Assembly: GCA_002478045.1 (NCBI GenBank)
Contig: DLLT01000055.1
Span: forward strand, 1 to 12,774
Direction: 5' to 3'
Origin: Porphyromonadaceae bacterium UBA7555
GTDB lineage: Bacteria > Bacteroidota > Bacteroidia > Bacteroidales > Muribaculaceae
DNA: 12,774 nucleotides
Shown here piece by piece: positions 7,901-12,774 of the stretch. The position numbers and the translations under genes are program-made. The notes under the pieces were generated by a model. That model worked only from the letters and a program-made list of their open reading frames with translations, was not told the origin of the DNA and did not search any database. Position 1 is the first letter of the stretch. Each line of letters begins with the position of its first letter.

Positions 7901-8357
7901 TGTCAAAAGATGTTGTTCCGGAAATAGTTCCGGTGGAAGACCATCGGTAGGGGTTAAGCCACGCGTAGCATTCCAAGCCTTTGGCGTGGCATTGTTCGAT
8001 GGCGTAGGCAAGTGGATCCCAGCCGGGTGATGTGCCGCGCGTGCCTGATACGAACTGCGACCAAGGTGCGAGTGAGGATTGGTACATTGCATCGGCCATT
8101 GATCGCACTTGGAAGCATACGCCGTTGGCATTGATGCTCTCGTAGGCATTGATGTATGCATCGAGTCCGGATTTTTGTGTGGCTTGGACGCTTGAAGTTC
8201 GGCCGGTTGTCGAAGGCCAGTCGATGGCCCAAACGGTGGCGAGCCATGCCGAGCGGAATTCGCGCTTGGGAGGATTGTCTGCAAAGGCTTGTGCGGCGGT
8301 CAGCAGCCCTAAGGCAGCAATGGCACACGTGCGCAAGGTTGTCTTTTTAATCATCAT
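4914..8357 (-). CDS. Exported multidomain GHL10 (DUF187) family 10-like glycoside hydrolase with C-terminal sorting-like domain
   Basis: This is an exported protein of 1147 residues. A signal peptide is clear (KK at 4-5, hydrophobic core about 11-22, probable cut after AFA, residue 26). Residues about 31-400 form a GHL10/DUF187 (PF02638) barrel: REFRSAWLATVWAIDWPS (32-49), NPYRW (135-139), DGFLFDDYFYP (195-205, with family-conserved acids D195, D200, D201), and SPQIYW (313-318). Relatives include the E. coli cell-wall hydrolase DigH; the substrate here is unknown. Three fibronectin/Ig-like domains follow (about 417-520, 527-617, 625-713). Next is an unassigned beta-rich region (about 735-1075), perhaps propeller-like, and a 65-70 residue tail ending GVYLIRAAGHNLRIIVR that resembles a type IX secretion sorting domain. 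The start may be either of two adjacent ATGs (8357 or 8354). The SGNH hydrolase gene lies 140 bases upstream, so co-transcription is possible. No convincing promoter was seen in that gap, only an imperfect TAATTTG on the minus strand near 8400. A strong terminator follows the gene. Confidence 0.88.
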   Translation of the reverse strand: MMIKKTTLRTCAIAALGLLTAAQAFADNPPKREFRSAWLATVWAIDWPSTTGRTSSVQATQKSGLDAYINAYESINANGVCFQVRSMADAMYQSSLAPWSQFVSGTRGTSPGWDPLAYAIEQCHAKGLECYAWLNPYRWSSTGTISGTTSFDNQWKNNGWALSNGSYVVLNPGKEEVRKHIVAVCKEIVENYAIDGFLFDDYFYPAGGTDEDSSAGDYSDYQAYKNAGGTMSIGDWRRDNVRKLMNDLRQMLNETRPDVRFGVSPAGVAGTSSSVAGKYGVTTCPSPSSDWQYGQIYSDPLAWLYDGSIDFISPQIYWKTTATSSPYGPIAKWWAYVADHFGRHFYSSHSLSYMANSYTTANIEQLGLQMQLNRDYETGVSGCGSILYSAKHVKNSSVLSNYLKNNLYQRKALVPVVSWHEHPTYGAPTNAKKSGTTLSWTKVSNGKAIIRYSIYAIPTSITLDDAMASDGDGINGEYLLGVSYDNSYSLPSGKTSGYWYAVCVYDGYGYEYEPALIGYTAERTPAVSLISPAEGAKVDFTATFKWSDVGGGASYTLFVAADKACSQPFVEKNMGTATSTTVDLGDRGSEEVLYWCVKSQQSGKLASTSEIRSCVTPPYDNAQAVTLKSPANGAEVGETVGFEWTKSSNATEYTLQVASDATFSSITYSERTTATTASVAASHFGIGTHYWRIIADGKRLNPAASSSRNFIVKSLPVGNFEPGYTIKRDPAQYAVTENVKIANLWVRSVKEDYDNIYFEEDGKHCRSLAALGNYVYVLRRAENSPNSQCYLDKYDGSTGERIETISVGDISASYLPGNTLVRDDANHLISGNMSLNIGTYPLTLHIINPTTGEAELLGEFSCTGLSPTRVDHFDVYGDVTSGNFYVFASVAKSKTVIRWTVKNYTLAATETKTMNATYPASAGDFGIAPRIHAISADQFYANGMSVNVARYSFASGKIIGSFDDNASINPVATQANGSMRFILSGKYFTIYPSSDFNGANGFRMGVLVADKDDFASMKTVADIPKGGIGSVESATASHSSTPIDIIISEDGKTARVYFLVAGNGIAAYDVTIDTGSVINDVDIISEKLYAKSHGLTITLNRTVDSIELYNAAGVLVTRATDTASVEAPTPGVYLIRAAGHNLRIIVR

Positions 8358-8497
8358 TTGGTGTAGAATTAGATATTTAGGAGTGGTGAATAGAAATTGT
8401 CAAATTACCTATTATTTACAGTTATCAGTAGGGTGATAGTCTGCTTGGGCTGATAGTTTTGCGTGGGCACATCTCCTTTTTGTGTGTCCGGTATTTA

Positions 8498-9631
8498 TTA
8501 TTTTATGAGGCGTTGAATTACCGGGGCAAGGCGTTGCGCAAAGCCGAGAAAGCCAAGGTCGGTGAGGTGGTAGTTGTCTACTGTGGTCTCCGGATTGTCG
8601 CCAAGCACGTCCTTGCCTTCGAAGTATTCAATGTTCTTGTCTCCGGCTGCTATAAAGCCGTCAACGAGTTTGCGTAAGGCGGCGTTTTTCTCTGTAATGG
8701 TGGCGTATGTCTCGGTGTTGAAGCGCATTAGAGGAAATATAGGGCTTTCAACGAACAGTATAGGCGTGGTGGGGTGTGCTTTGCGTATGATGGAATAAAA
8801 TTCGGGCATACGCTCAAACAATTCAGGTGTCTTGAGATTGGGTAGGGGGTCAAGTACGATTATAGAGGGATTGGGCGTGGATGCGATAAGATGGGCAATG
8901 TCTAAATCGAGTTTCGCATTGCCGCTGAAACCGAGATTGATAACCTCGCGGTCAATCATACGTTCGATGATATTGGTGTGGCACATACCGGGACGCGTCG
9001 CACATCCGCCTTGTAGTATGCTTGTGCCGTACATGACTATGGGGTTGGCACGTCGTGGTGTTGCGGCATCGGGCGCAAGTACAACGGCAGATTCGTTAGT
9101 GCCGATATATAGCGAATCGACTCCATCGTACAATGATAGGTACAGCATATATTCGCGCATTTTTGGCTTCATATCTGTCATTACGATAGTGCGCGTATTG
9201 TGTTTGAAGAAGTTGGGACGAGCACTGCCCATTGTGGTCCATTGACCGTTATCGTCAAGTACGTATAGATCAAGGCCGCGTATTCCGGTGGCGGTCATGT
9301 GATTCATATTGAATTTGTTGCGGCTATGCCAAGCAGCGCCTATTGTGGAGGCGTCGCTGCGAAAGCGCACTGCCAGCCCGGCACTATTTTGTCCCAATGC
9401 CCACAACTCGGGGCGCATATCGGCTTTCAAACTGTCAGGTAATCGGGTATAGGCATTTGATGCATCAGGTGCCAAGGTGCCAAGTAGCGGAAGTCTCGAA
9501 GCATCATGATATGTCAGCGAGTCGGAGGTGAGTCCGGCATTCATAGTTGTCGTAGCAAAAACCAAGGCTGTAATCAGTGCGAGTTTGCGCAAAAGCATAA
9601 TCTGTTTCATGTTCAATACTTTATTAGACAT
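8498..9631 (-). CDS. Exported SGNH/GDSL-type hydrolase with GxDLY N-terminal domain
   Basis: This is a predicted exported esterase or acyl hydrolase of 377 residues. The N-terminus is a signal peptide (hydrophobic stretch about 12-28, likely cut near A32). Translation could begin at M1 (9631) or M8 (MKQIMLLRK, 9610); the latter gives a more compact signal peptide. A beta-rich domain (about 40-185) carries GLDLY (119-123), the mark of the GxDLY domain that precedes many Bacteroidetes SGNH esterases. The catalytic domain (about 195-377) shows the SGNH blocks: nucleophile Ser204 in YGTSILQGG, Asn238 in GFSGN, and the Asp352/His355 pair in DNYHLT. The LDPLPNL stretch (260-266) resembles the LDxxPN motif of this subfamily. 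The natural substrate is unknown; acyl groups on polysaccharides would fit both the family and the neighbouring glycosidase. It is the first gene of a possible two-gene unit with the GHL10 protein. Confidence 0.9.
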   Translation of the reverse strand: MSNKVLNMKQIMLLRKLALITALVFATTTMNAGLTSDSLTYHDASRLPLLGTLAPDASNAYTRLPDSLKADMRPELWALGQNSAGLAVRFRSDASTIGAAWHSRNKFNMNHMTATGIRGLDLYVLDDNGQWTTMGSARPNFFKHNTRTIVMTDMKPKMREYMLYLSLYDGVDSLYIGTNESAVVLAPDAATPRRANPIVMYGTSILQGGCATRPGMCHTNIIERMIDREVINLGFSGNAKLDLDIAHLIASTPNPSIIVLDPLPNLKTPELFERMPEFYSIIRKAHPTTPILFVESPIFPLMRFNTETYATITEKNAALRKLVDGFIAAGDKNIEYFEGKDVLGDNPETTVDNYHLTDLGFLGFAQRLAPVIQRLIK

Positions 9632-9670
9632 TGCGACAATCTGAGAATAAGTCGCACTGTAAAATTTTCA

Positions 9671-9678
9671 CAAAATTA
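9671..9678 (-). promoter_or_regulatory. Candidate -7 element of the SGNH hydrolase gene
   Basis: On the minus strand, TAATTTTG matches the Bacteroidetes -7 consensus TAnnTTTG, 39 bases before the start codon at 9631. No good -33 TTTG lies at the right spacing; an A/T tract is present instead. A partial promoter match. Confidence 0.45.
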
Positions 9679-9948
9679 ATCTTTTTTTTTGAGATACTAA
9701 GCCTTGTGGAGGATATGAGCGTTTTTTTTGATGAAAATTGATGCTTTATGCGAAAAATGACGTGTTTTGGCTTGTTCGACTTATGTGTTGCCTCACATTG
9801 GAGAAACATTGAAGAGCTTATCAACTTGAAAGTTATTCGTTAGGAAAATTTGAGAAGCGGGCGTCTATAAACAACGTTCTGACATACAGTATTTTGCTTC
9901 TTAACAAATGAAAACCTTAAAAGAGTTTAGGCTTATTAGGTTTGAATA

Positions 9949-9980
9949 TTTGGATAACTCATAAATTATTCCAACCTTTG
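9949..9980 (+). promoter_or_regulatory. Bacteroidetes-type promoter of nrdJ
   Basis: TTTG (9949-9952) is followed after 20 bases by AACCTTTG (9973-9980), a 7 of 8 match to the -7 consensus TAnnTTTG. The spacing is within the normal 19-21 range. Transcription starting near 9987 would give a leader of about 95 bases before the GTG start of nrdJ. A second -7-like octamer, TAGGTTTG (9937-9944), lacks a good -33 partner. Confidence 0.6.
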
Positions 9981-10080
9981 CATACCGAAAATAAGTATAG
10001 GTTGATTTGTTCGGCTTTGTCGAAGAAAACAGCATATATTAGGATTGTAACTGATTAGCAAACACGAATAATATAATAAA

Positions 10081-12600
10081 GTGGAACGACAAAAGTATTC
10101 TTTTGATGAAGCGTACAATGCTACGCTGAAGTATTTTGACGGCGACGATCTTGCCGCAAAGGTATGGACGACTAAATATGCTCTGAAAGATTCGTATGGC
10201 AATATCTACGAATTGACGCCGGACGATATGCATCATCGTATAGCCAATGAGATAGCTCGTATCGAATCCAATTATCCCAATCCGATGAGTGCTGATGAGG
10301 TGTTTGAAGTCCTGCATGATTTCCGATATCTCGTGCCGCAGGGAAGTCCTATGTCCGGCATAGGGAATGACTTCCAGGTTGGGTCGCTGAGCAATTGTTT
10401 TGTAATAGGATTGGACGGAGAACCGGACTCATACGGCGGCATTTTACGCATTGATGAAGAGCAGGTTCAGCTGATGAAGCGCCGTGGTGGAGTGGGACAC
10501 GACTTGAGCCATATACGCCCCAAGGGAACTCCGGTGAAAAACTCCGCTCTGACATCTACCGGGCTTGTACCATTTATGGAGCGTTATTCTAATTCGACAC
10601 GTGAAGTCGCCCAGGACGGTCGCCGAGGTGCCTTGATGATGACCGTTTCTATTCGTCACCCCGAGGCTGAGGCTTTCATCGATGCGAAGATGGAAACGGG
10701 CAAGGTTACCGGAGCAAACGTTTCGGTTCGCATAGATGACGAATTTATGAACGCTGCAGTCAATCACAATACGTATCGACAGCAGTATCCCGTCAATAGT
10801 ACCACCCCGTCAATAGTAAAGGACATAGATGCTGCGGCATTGTGGGGGAAGATTATCCATAACGCGTGGAAGAGTGCCGAACCGGGAGTGTTGTTTTGGG
10901 ACACAATTATACGCGAAAGCGTACCTGACTGCTATGCCGATCTTGGCTTCCGCACAATATCCACCAACCCATGCGGTGAGATTCCCTTGTGTCCGTACGA
11001 CAGCTGTCGTCTGCTTGCCATAAACCTATATTCGTATGTACGCAATCCCTTTACGCCGGAGGCTGAGTTTGACTATGACCTGTTTGCCAAGCATGTAGCC
11101 ATAGCGCAGCGCGTTATGGATGACATCATTGACTTGGAAATGGAGAAGATAGAGCGCATCATTGCCAAAATCAAGGGCGATCCCGAGACCGATGAGGTCA
11201 AAAGTACAGAGTTGCATCTATGGGAGAAGATAAAGAATAAGACCATAAAAGGTCGTCGAACCGGAGTCGGGACAACCGCTGAGGGAGATATGCTTGCAGC
11301 TATGGGTCTGTGCTACGGCACACCCGAAGCCACAGATTTCAGTGAAGACGTGCATCGTCGCCTGGCACTGGCTGCATACAAATCGTCGGTGAACCTTGCA
11401 CGCGAACGCGGCGCATTCGAGATATACGATGCAAAGCGCGAACAGCATAATCCTTATATAAATCGTCTGCGACTGCAGTCGCCCGAGTTGTATGATGATA
11501 TGGTCAAGTATGGTCGCCGCAACATTGCATGTCTTACAATTGCTCCGACAGGTACGACATCACTGATGACGCGTACCACCAGCGGCATCGAGCCTGTGTT
11601 TATGCCTGTATACAAGCGTCGGCGCAAGGTCAACCCAAGTGATGTATCGGCTCGTGTCGACTACGTGGACGAAAGCGGTGACTCTTTTGAAGAGTTTATA
11701 GTATACCATCCGAAATTTATTGATTGGATGAAGATAAATGGTATAGAGGTACGTCAGGACTATACGCAGGAAGAAATTGATGCACTCGTGGCAAAGTCAC
11801 CGTATGCTCATGCAACGGCCAATGACATTGATTGGCTTGAAAAAGTGAAGATGCAAGGCCGAATACAGAAGTGGGTGGATCACTCAATATCCGTCACCAT
11901 CAATCTTCCCTCTACCGTGAGCGAAGACCTTGTCAACCAATTGTATGTCGAGGCCTGGCGTCAAGGTTGCAAAGGCTGTACCGTATATCGTGACGGGTCG
12001 CGCTCGGGTGTACTTGTCTCTGTAAGCAAGAAGCCTACCGTAACACCGGTTCAAGTGCTGAAACGCCCCATAGAGTTGGACGCGGATGTTGTTAGATTTC
12101 AGAATAATAAGGAAAAATGGATAGCTTTTGTCGGTCTCAGGGATGGCAAACCATACGAAATTTTTACCGGACTGGCAGACGATGAAGATGGTATATTCTG
12201 TCCTAAAAGTGTGACCAAAGGCAAAATCATAAAGAATGTGGATGCTGATGGTAATAAACGTTACGACTTCCAGTTCATAAATAAAAGAGGATACAAGACC
12301 ACCATCGAGGGTCTTAGTGCCAAGTTCAATCCAGAGTATTGGAACTACGCTAAATTGATTTCGGGTGTGCTTCGTTATGGAATGCCCATAGATCAAGTAC
12401 TCAAACTTGTCGGCGGTCTCGAATTGGATAGTCAGAGCATAAATACGTGGAAAATGGGCGTGGAGCGAGCTCTTAAGAAATACTTGCCCAACGGCACCAA
12501 GGCCAGTGGATTACGTTGCCCTAATTGCGGCAACGAGACGCTGATATATCAGGAGGGATGCCTTATTTGTACATCCTGCGGCACAAGTAAGTGCGGATAA
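10081..12600 (+). CDS. nrdJ: Adenosylcobalamin-dependent (class II) ribonucleotide reductase
   Basis: This enzyme reduces ribonucleotides to deoxyribonucleotides, using a thiyl radical generated from adenosylcobalamin, so it works with or without oxygen. It has 839 residues. There is no N-terminal ATP-cone; the family-like N-terminus (YSFDEAYNATLKYFDGDDLAAKVW) begins at once and supports the GTG start at 10081. Landmarks: SLSNCFVIG (102-110, redox Cys106), GGVGHDLSHIRPKGT (136-150), and the active-site loop NPCGE (296-300) with radical-bearing Cys298 and catalytic Asn296 and Glu300. IACLTIAPTGTTS (482-494) carries Cys484, the probable redox partner. GCKGCTVYRDGSRSGVL (629-645) closes the barrel. 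Residues about 665-800 form an added C-terminal domain of the kind seen in large NrdJ proteins. The end is a cysteine-rich ribbon (C813, C816, C827, C830, C833, C838) that may bind metal or regenerate the active-site thiols. It stands alone on the plus strand, with a Bacteroidetes-type promoter. The specificity for di- or triphosphates is not evident. Confidence 0.95.
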   Translation: MERQKYSFDEAYNATLKYFDGDDLAAKVWTTKYALKDSYGNIYELTPDDMHHRIANEIARIESNYPNPMSADEVFEVLHDFRYLVPQGSPMSGIGNDFQVGSLSNCFVIGLDGEPDSYGGILRIDEEQVQLMKRRGGVGHDLSHIRPKGTPVKNSALTSTGLVPFMERYSNSTREVAQDGRRGALMMTVSIRHPEAEAFIDAKMETGKVTGANVSVRIDDEFMNAAVNHNTYRQQYPVNSTTPSIVKDIDAAALWGKIIHNAWKSAEPGVLFWDTIIRESVPDCYADLGFRTISTNPCGEIPLCPYDSCRLLAINLYSYVRNPFTPEAEFDYDLFAKHVAIAQRVMDDIIDLEMEKIERIIAKIKGDPETDEVKSTELHLWEKIKNKTIKGRRTGVGTTAEGDMLAAMGLCYGTPEATDFSEDVHRRLALAAYKSSVNLARERGAFEIYDAKREQHNPYINRLRLQSPELYDDMVKYGRRNIACLTIAPTGTTSLMTRTTSGIEPVFMPVYKRRRKVNPSDVSARVDYVDESGDSFEEFIVYHPKFIDWMKINGIEVRQDYTQEEIDALVAKSPYAHATANDIDWLEKVKMQGRIQKWVDHSISVTINLPSTVSEDLVNQLYVEAWRQGCKGCTVYRDGSRSGVLVSVSKKPTVTPVQVLKRPIELDADVVRFQNNKEKWIAFVGLRDGKPYEIFTGLADDEDGIFCPKSVTKGKIIKNVDADGNKRYDFQFINKRGYKTTIEGLSAKFNPEYWNYAKLISGVLRYGMPIDQVLKLVGGLELDSQSINTWKMGVERALKKYLPNGTKASGLRCPNCGNETLIYQEGCLICTSCGTSKCG
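10789..10818 (+). repeat. 13-bp direct repeat inside nrdJ read in two frames
   Basis: The 13-mer cccgtcaatagta occurs at 10789-10801 and again at 10806-10818. The offset is 17 bases, so the first copy is read as PVNS and the second, in another frame, as part of PSIV. It falls at residues 237-246, just before the conserved DIDAAALW stretch. The reading frame stays open and family-like on both sides. Confidence 0.7.
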
Positions 12601-12720
12601 ACGGGCATTTCGTTAAGAATGTATCGTGTAAGACGCTGCTTCTTAATCCCCGCATACATCATCAGCGTAGGCATAAATTGATGTAATAATGTAAAGAGTA
12701 GATGATATAAGCCTTCGACT

Positions 12721-12744
12721 ATAAATGCGATTATATGCATTTAT
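12721..12744 (+). repeat. 8-bp perfect inverted repeat downstream of nrdJ
   Basis: 12721-12728 and 12737-12744 are perfect reverse complements with an 8-base loop. The stem is AT-rich with only two G-C pairs, and no T run follows on either strand. A weak terminator for nrdJ, 120 bases past its stop, is possible but not compelling. The IS edge lies 10 bases further on. Confidence 0.4.
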
Positions 12745-12754
12745 TGCCGGAGGC

Positions 12755-12774
12755 GGTAGATTCCAGTATCAAGT
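12755..12774. mobile_element. Terminal inverted repeat of a second IS30-family copy, continuing past the window
   Basis: The last 20 bases of the window are the exact reverse complement of the left copy's end at 334-353. The outer edge is therefore at about 12755, and the body of this element lies to the right, outside the window. Whether this is the left end (same orientation as the first copy) or the right end (inverted copy) cannot be decided, because the repeat reads the same for both. Confidence 0.8.

Larger units (their letters stand above)
9632..10080. other. Divergent AT-rich intergenic region between the SGNH hydrolase gene and nrdJ
   Basis: These 449 bases contain no credible gene. 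They hold promoter candidates for both flanking genes (9671-9678 minus, 9949-9980 plus) and long T runs at 9682-9690 and near 9722-9729. I looked for the conserved core of a cobalamin riboswitch upstream of nrdJ and did not see one. Between about 9730 and 9930 I recognise nothing specific. Confidence 0.7.

Noticed and set aside
7775..8284. Open frame of 169 codons on the minus strand in another frame of the GHL10 gene
   Set aside because: It overlaps the signal-peptide-proximal, well-conserved part of the GHL10 barrel, and the translation is rich in His, Ser and Thr with no recognisable motif. It is a frame shadow.
8358..8497. Possible terminator between the SGNH and GHL10 genes
   Set aside because: Only imperfect or 6-bp stems with large loops (for example 8423-8428 with 8450-8455), and no adequate T run on the minus strand.
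9624..9824. Minus-strand open frame of 66 codons upstream of the SGNH gene
   Set aside because: It is a lysine/serine-rich translation of AT-rich promoter DNA and contains the likely -7 element. No family resemblance.
11884..12396. Open frame of 170 codons antisense to nrdJ
   Set aside because: It is fully covered by the C-terminal part of nrdJ, with no promoter or recognisable domain.
12613..12646. 7-bp inverted repeat (12613-12619 with 12640-12646) just after nrdJ
   Set aside because: The stem is short and AT-rich, the loop is 20 bases, and no T run follows. Too weak to call a terminator.
12549..12740. Minus-strand open frame of 63 codons with a hydrophobic N-terminus
   Set aside because: It runs antisense into the conserved cysteine ribbon of nrdJ and its start falls in the 12721-12744 inverted repeat. 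Nothing supports expression.
1..12774. Search for CRISPR arrays, tRNA/rRNA genes, phage, toxin-antitoxin or defence genes
   Set aside because: No regularly spaced repeats, RNA gene signatures or recognisable proteins of these kinds on either strand. The window is explained by five intact genes and the IS ends.

Overview
The window reads as chromosomal DNA from a gut-type Bacteroidales bacterium, possibly near the Muribaculaceae; that lower rank is only an impression. The supporting evidence is: promoters of the Bacteroidetes TTTG / TAnnTTTG type; starts without a Shine-Dalgarno sequence; a GT3 glycogen synthase next to a short-form alpha-glucan phosphorylase, as in Bacteroides relatives; a secreted enzyme with a type IX-secretion-like C-terminal tail; and an IS30-family insertion sequence.

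Layout: positions 1-353 are the right end of an IS30-family element, with the catalytic 3' part of its transposase and the terminal inverted repeat. The transposase frame is broken near its end by a 7-bp tandem duplication. Positions 372-4782 hold a minus-strand glycogen pair: GT3 glycogen synthase (upstream), GlgP phosphorylase (downstream) and a closing hairpin. Positions 4821-4889 hold a compact terminator/promoter junction. Positions 4914-9631 hold two more minus-strand genes for exported proteins: an SGNH hydrolase with a GxDLY N-terminal domain (upstream), and a 1147-residue multidomain GHL10 (DUF187) family 10-like glycosidase. Positions 9632-10080 are an AT-rich divergent control region. 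Positions 10081-12600 carry, on the plus strand, an adenosylcobalamin-dependent ribonucleotide reductase. The last 20 bases are again the IS terminal inverted repeat, so a second copy of the same or a closely related IS begins at the right edge.

Function: the synthase and phosphorylase make and break alpha-1,4-glucan and are probably co-transcribed, giving a glycogen storage/mobilisation unit. The two exported proteins are probably a glycan-directed esterase or lipase-like enzyme and a glycoside hydrolase-like protein, substrates unknown. NrdJ supplies deoxyribonucleotides without needing oxygen, at the cost of cobalamin.

I found no CRISPR array, RNA gene, defence system or clearly undescribed system. 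The most interesting points are the matching IS ends at both edges, each beside a hairpin; the frameshifting microduplication in the transposase; the terminator abutting the glycogen promoter; and an unassigned region of about 340 residues in the GHL10 protein.
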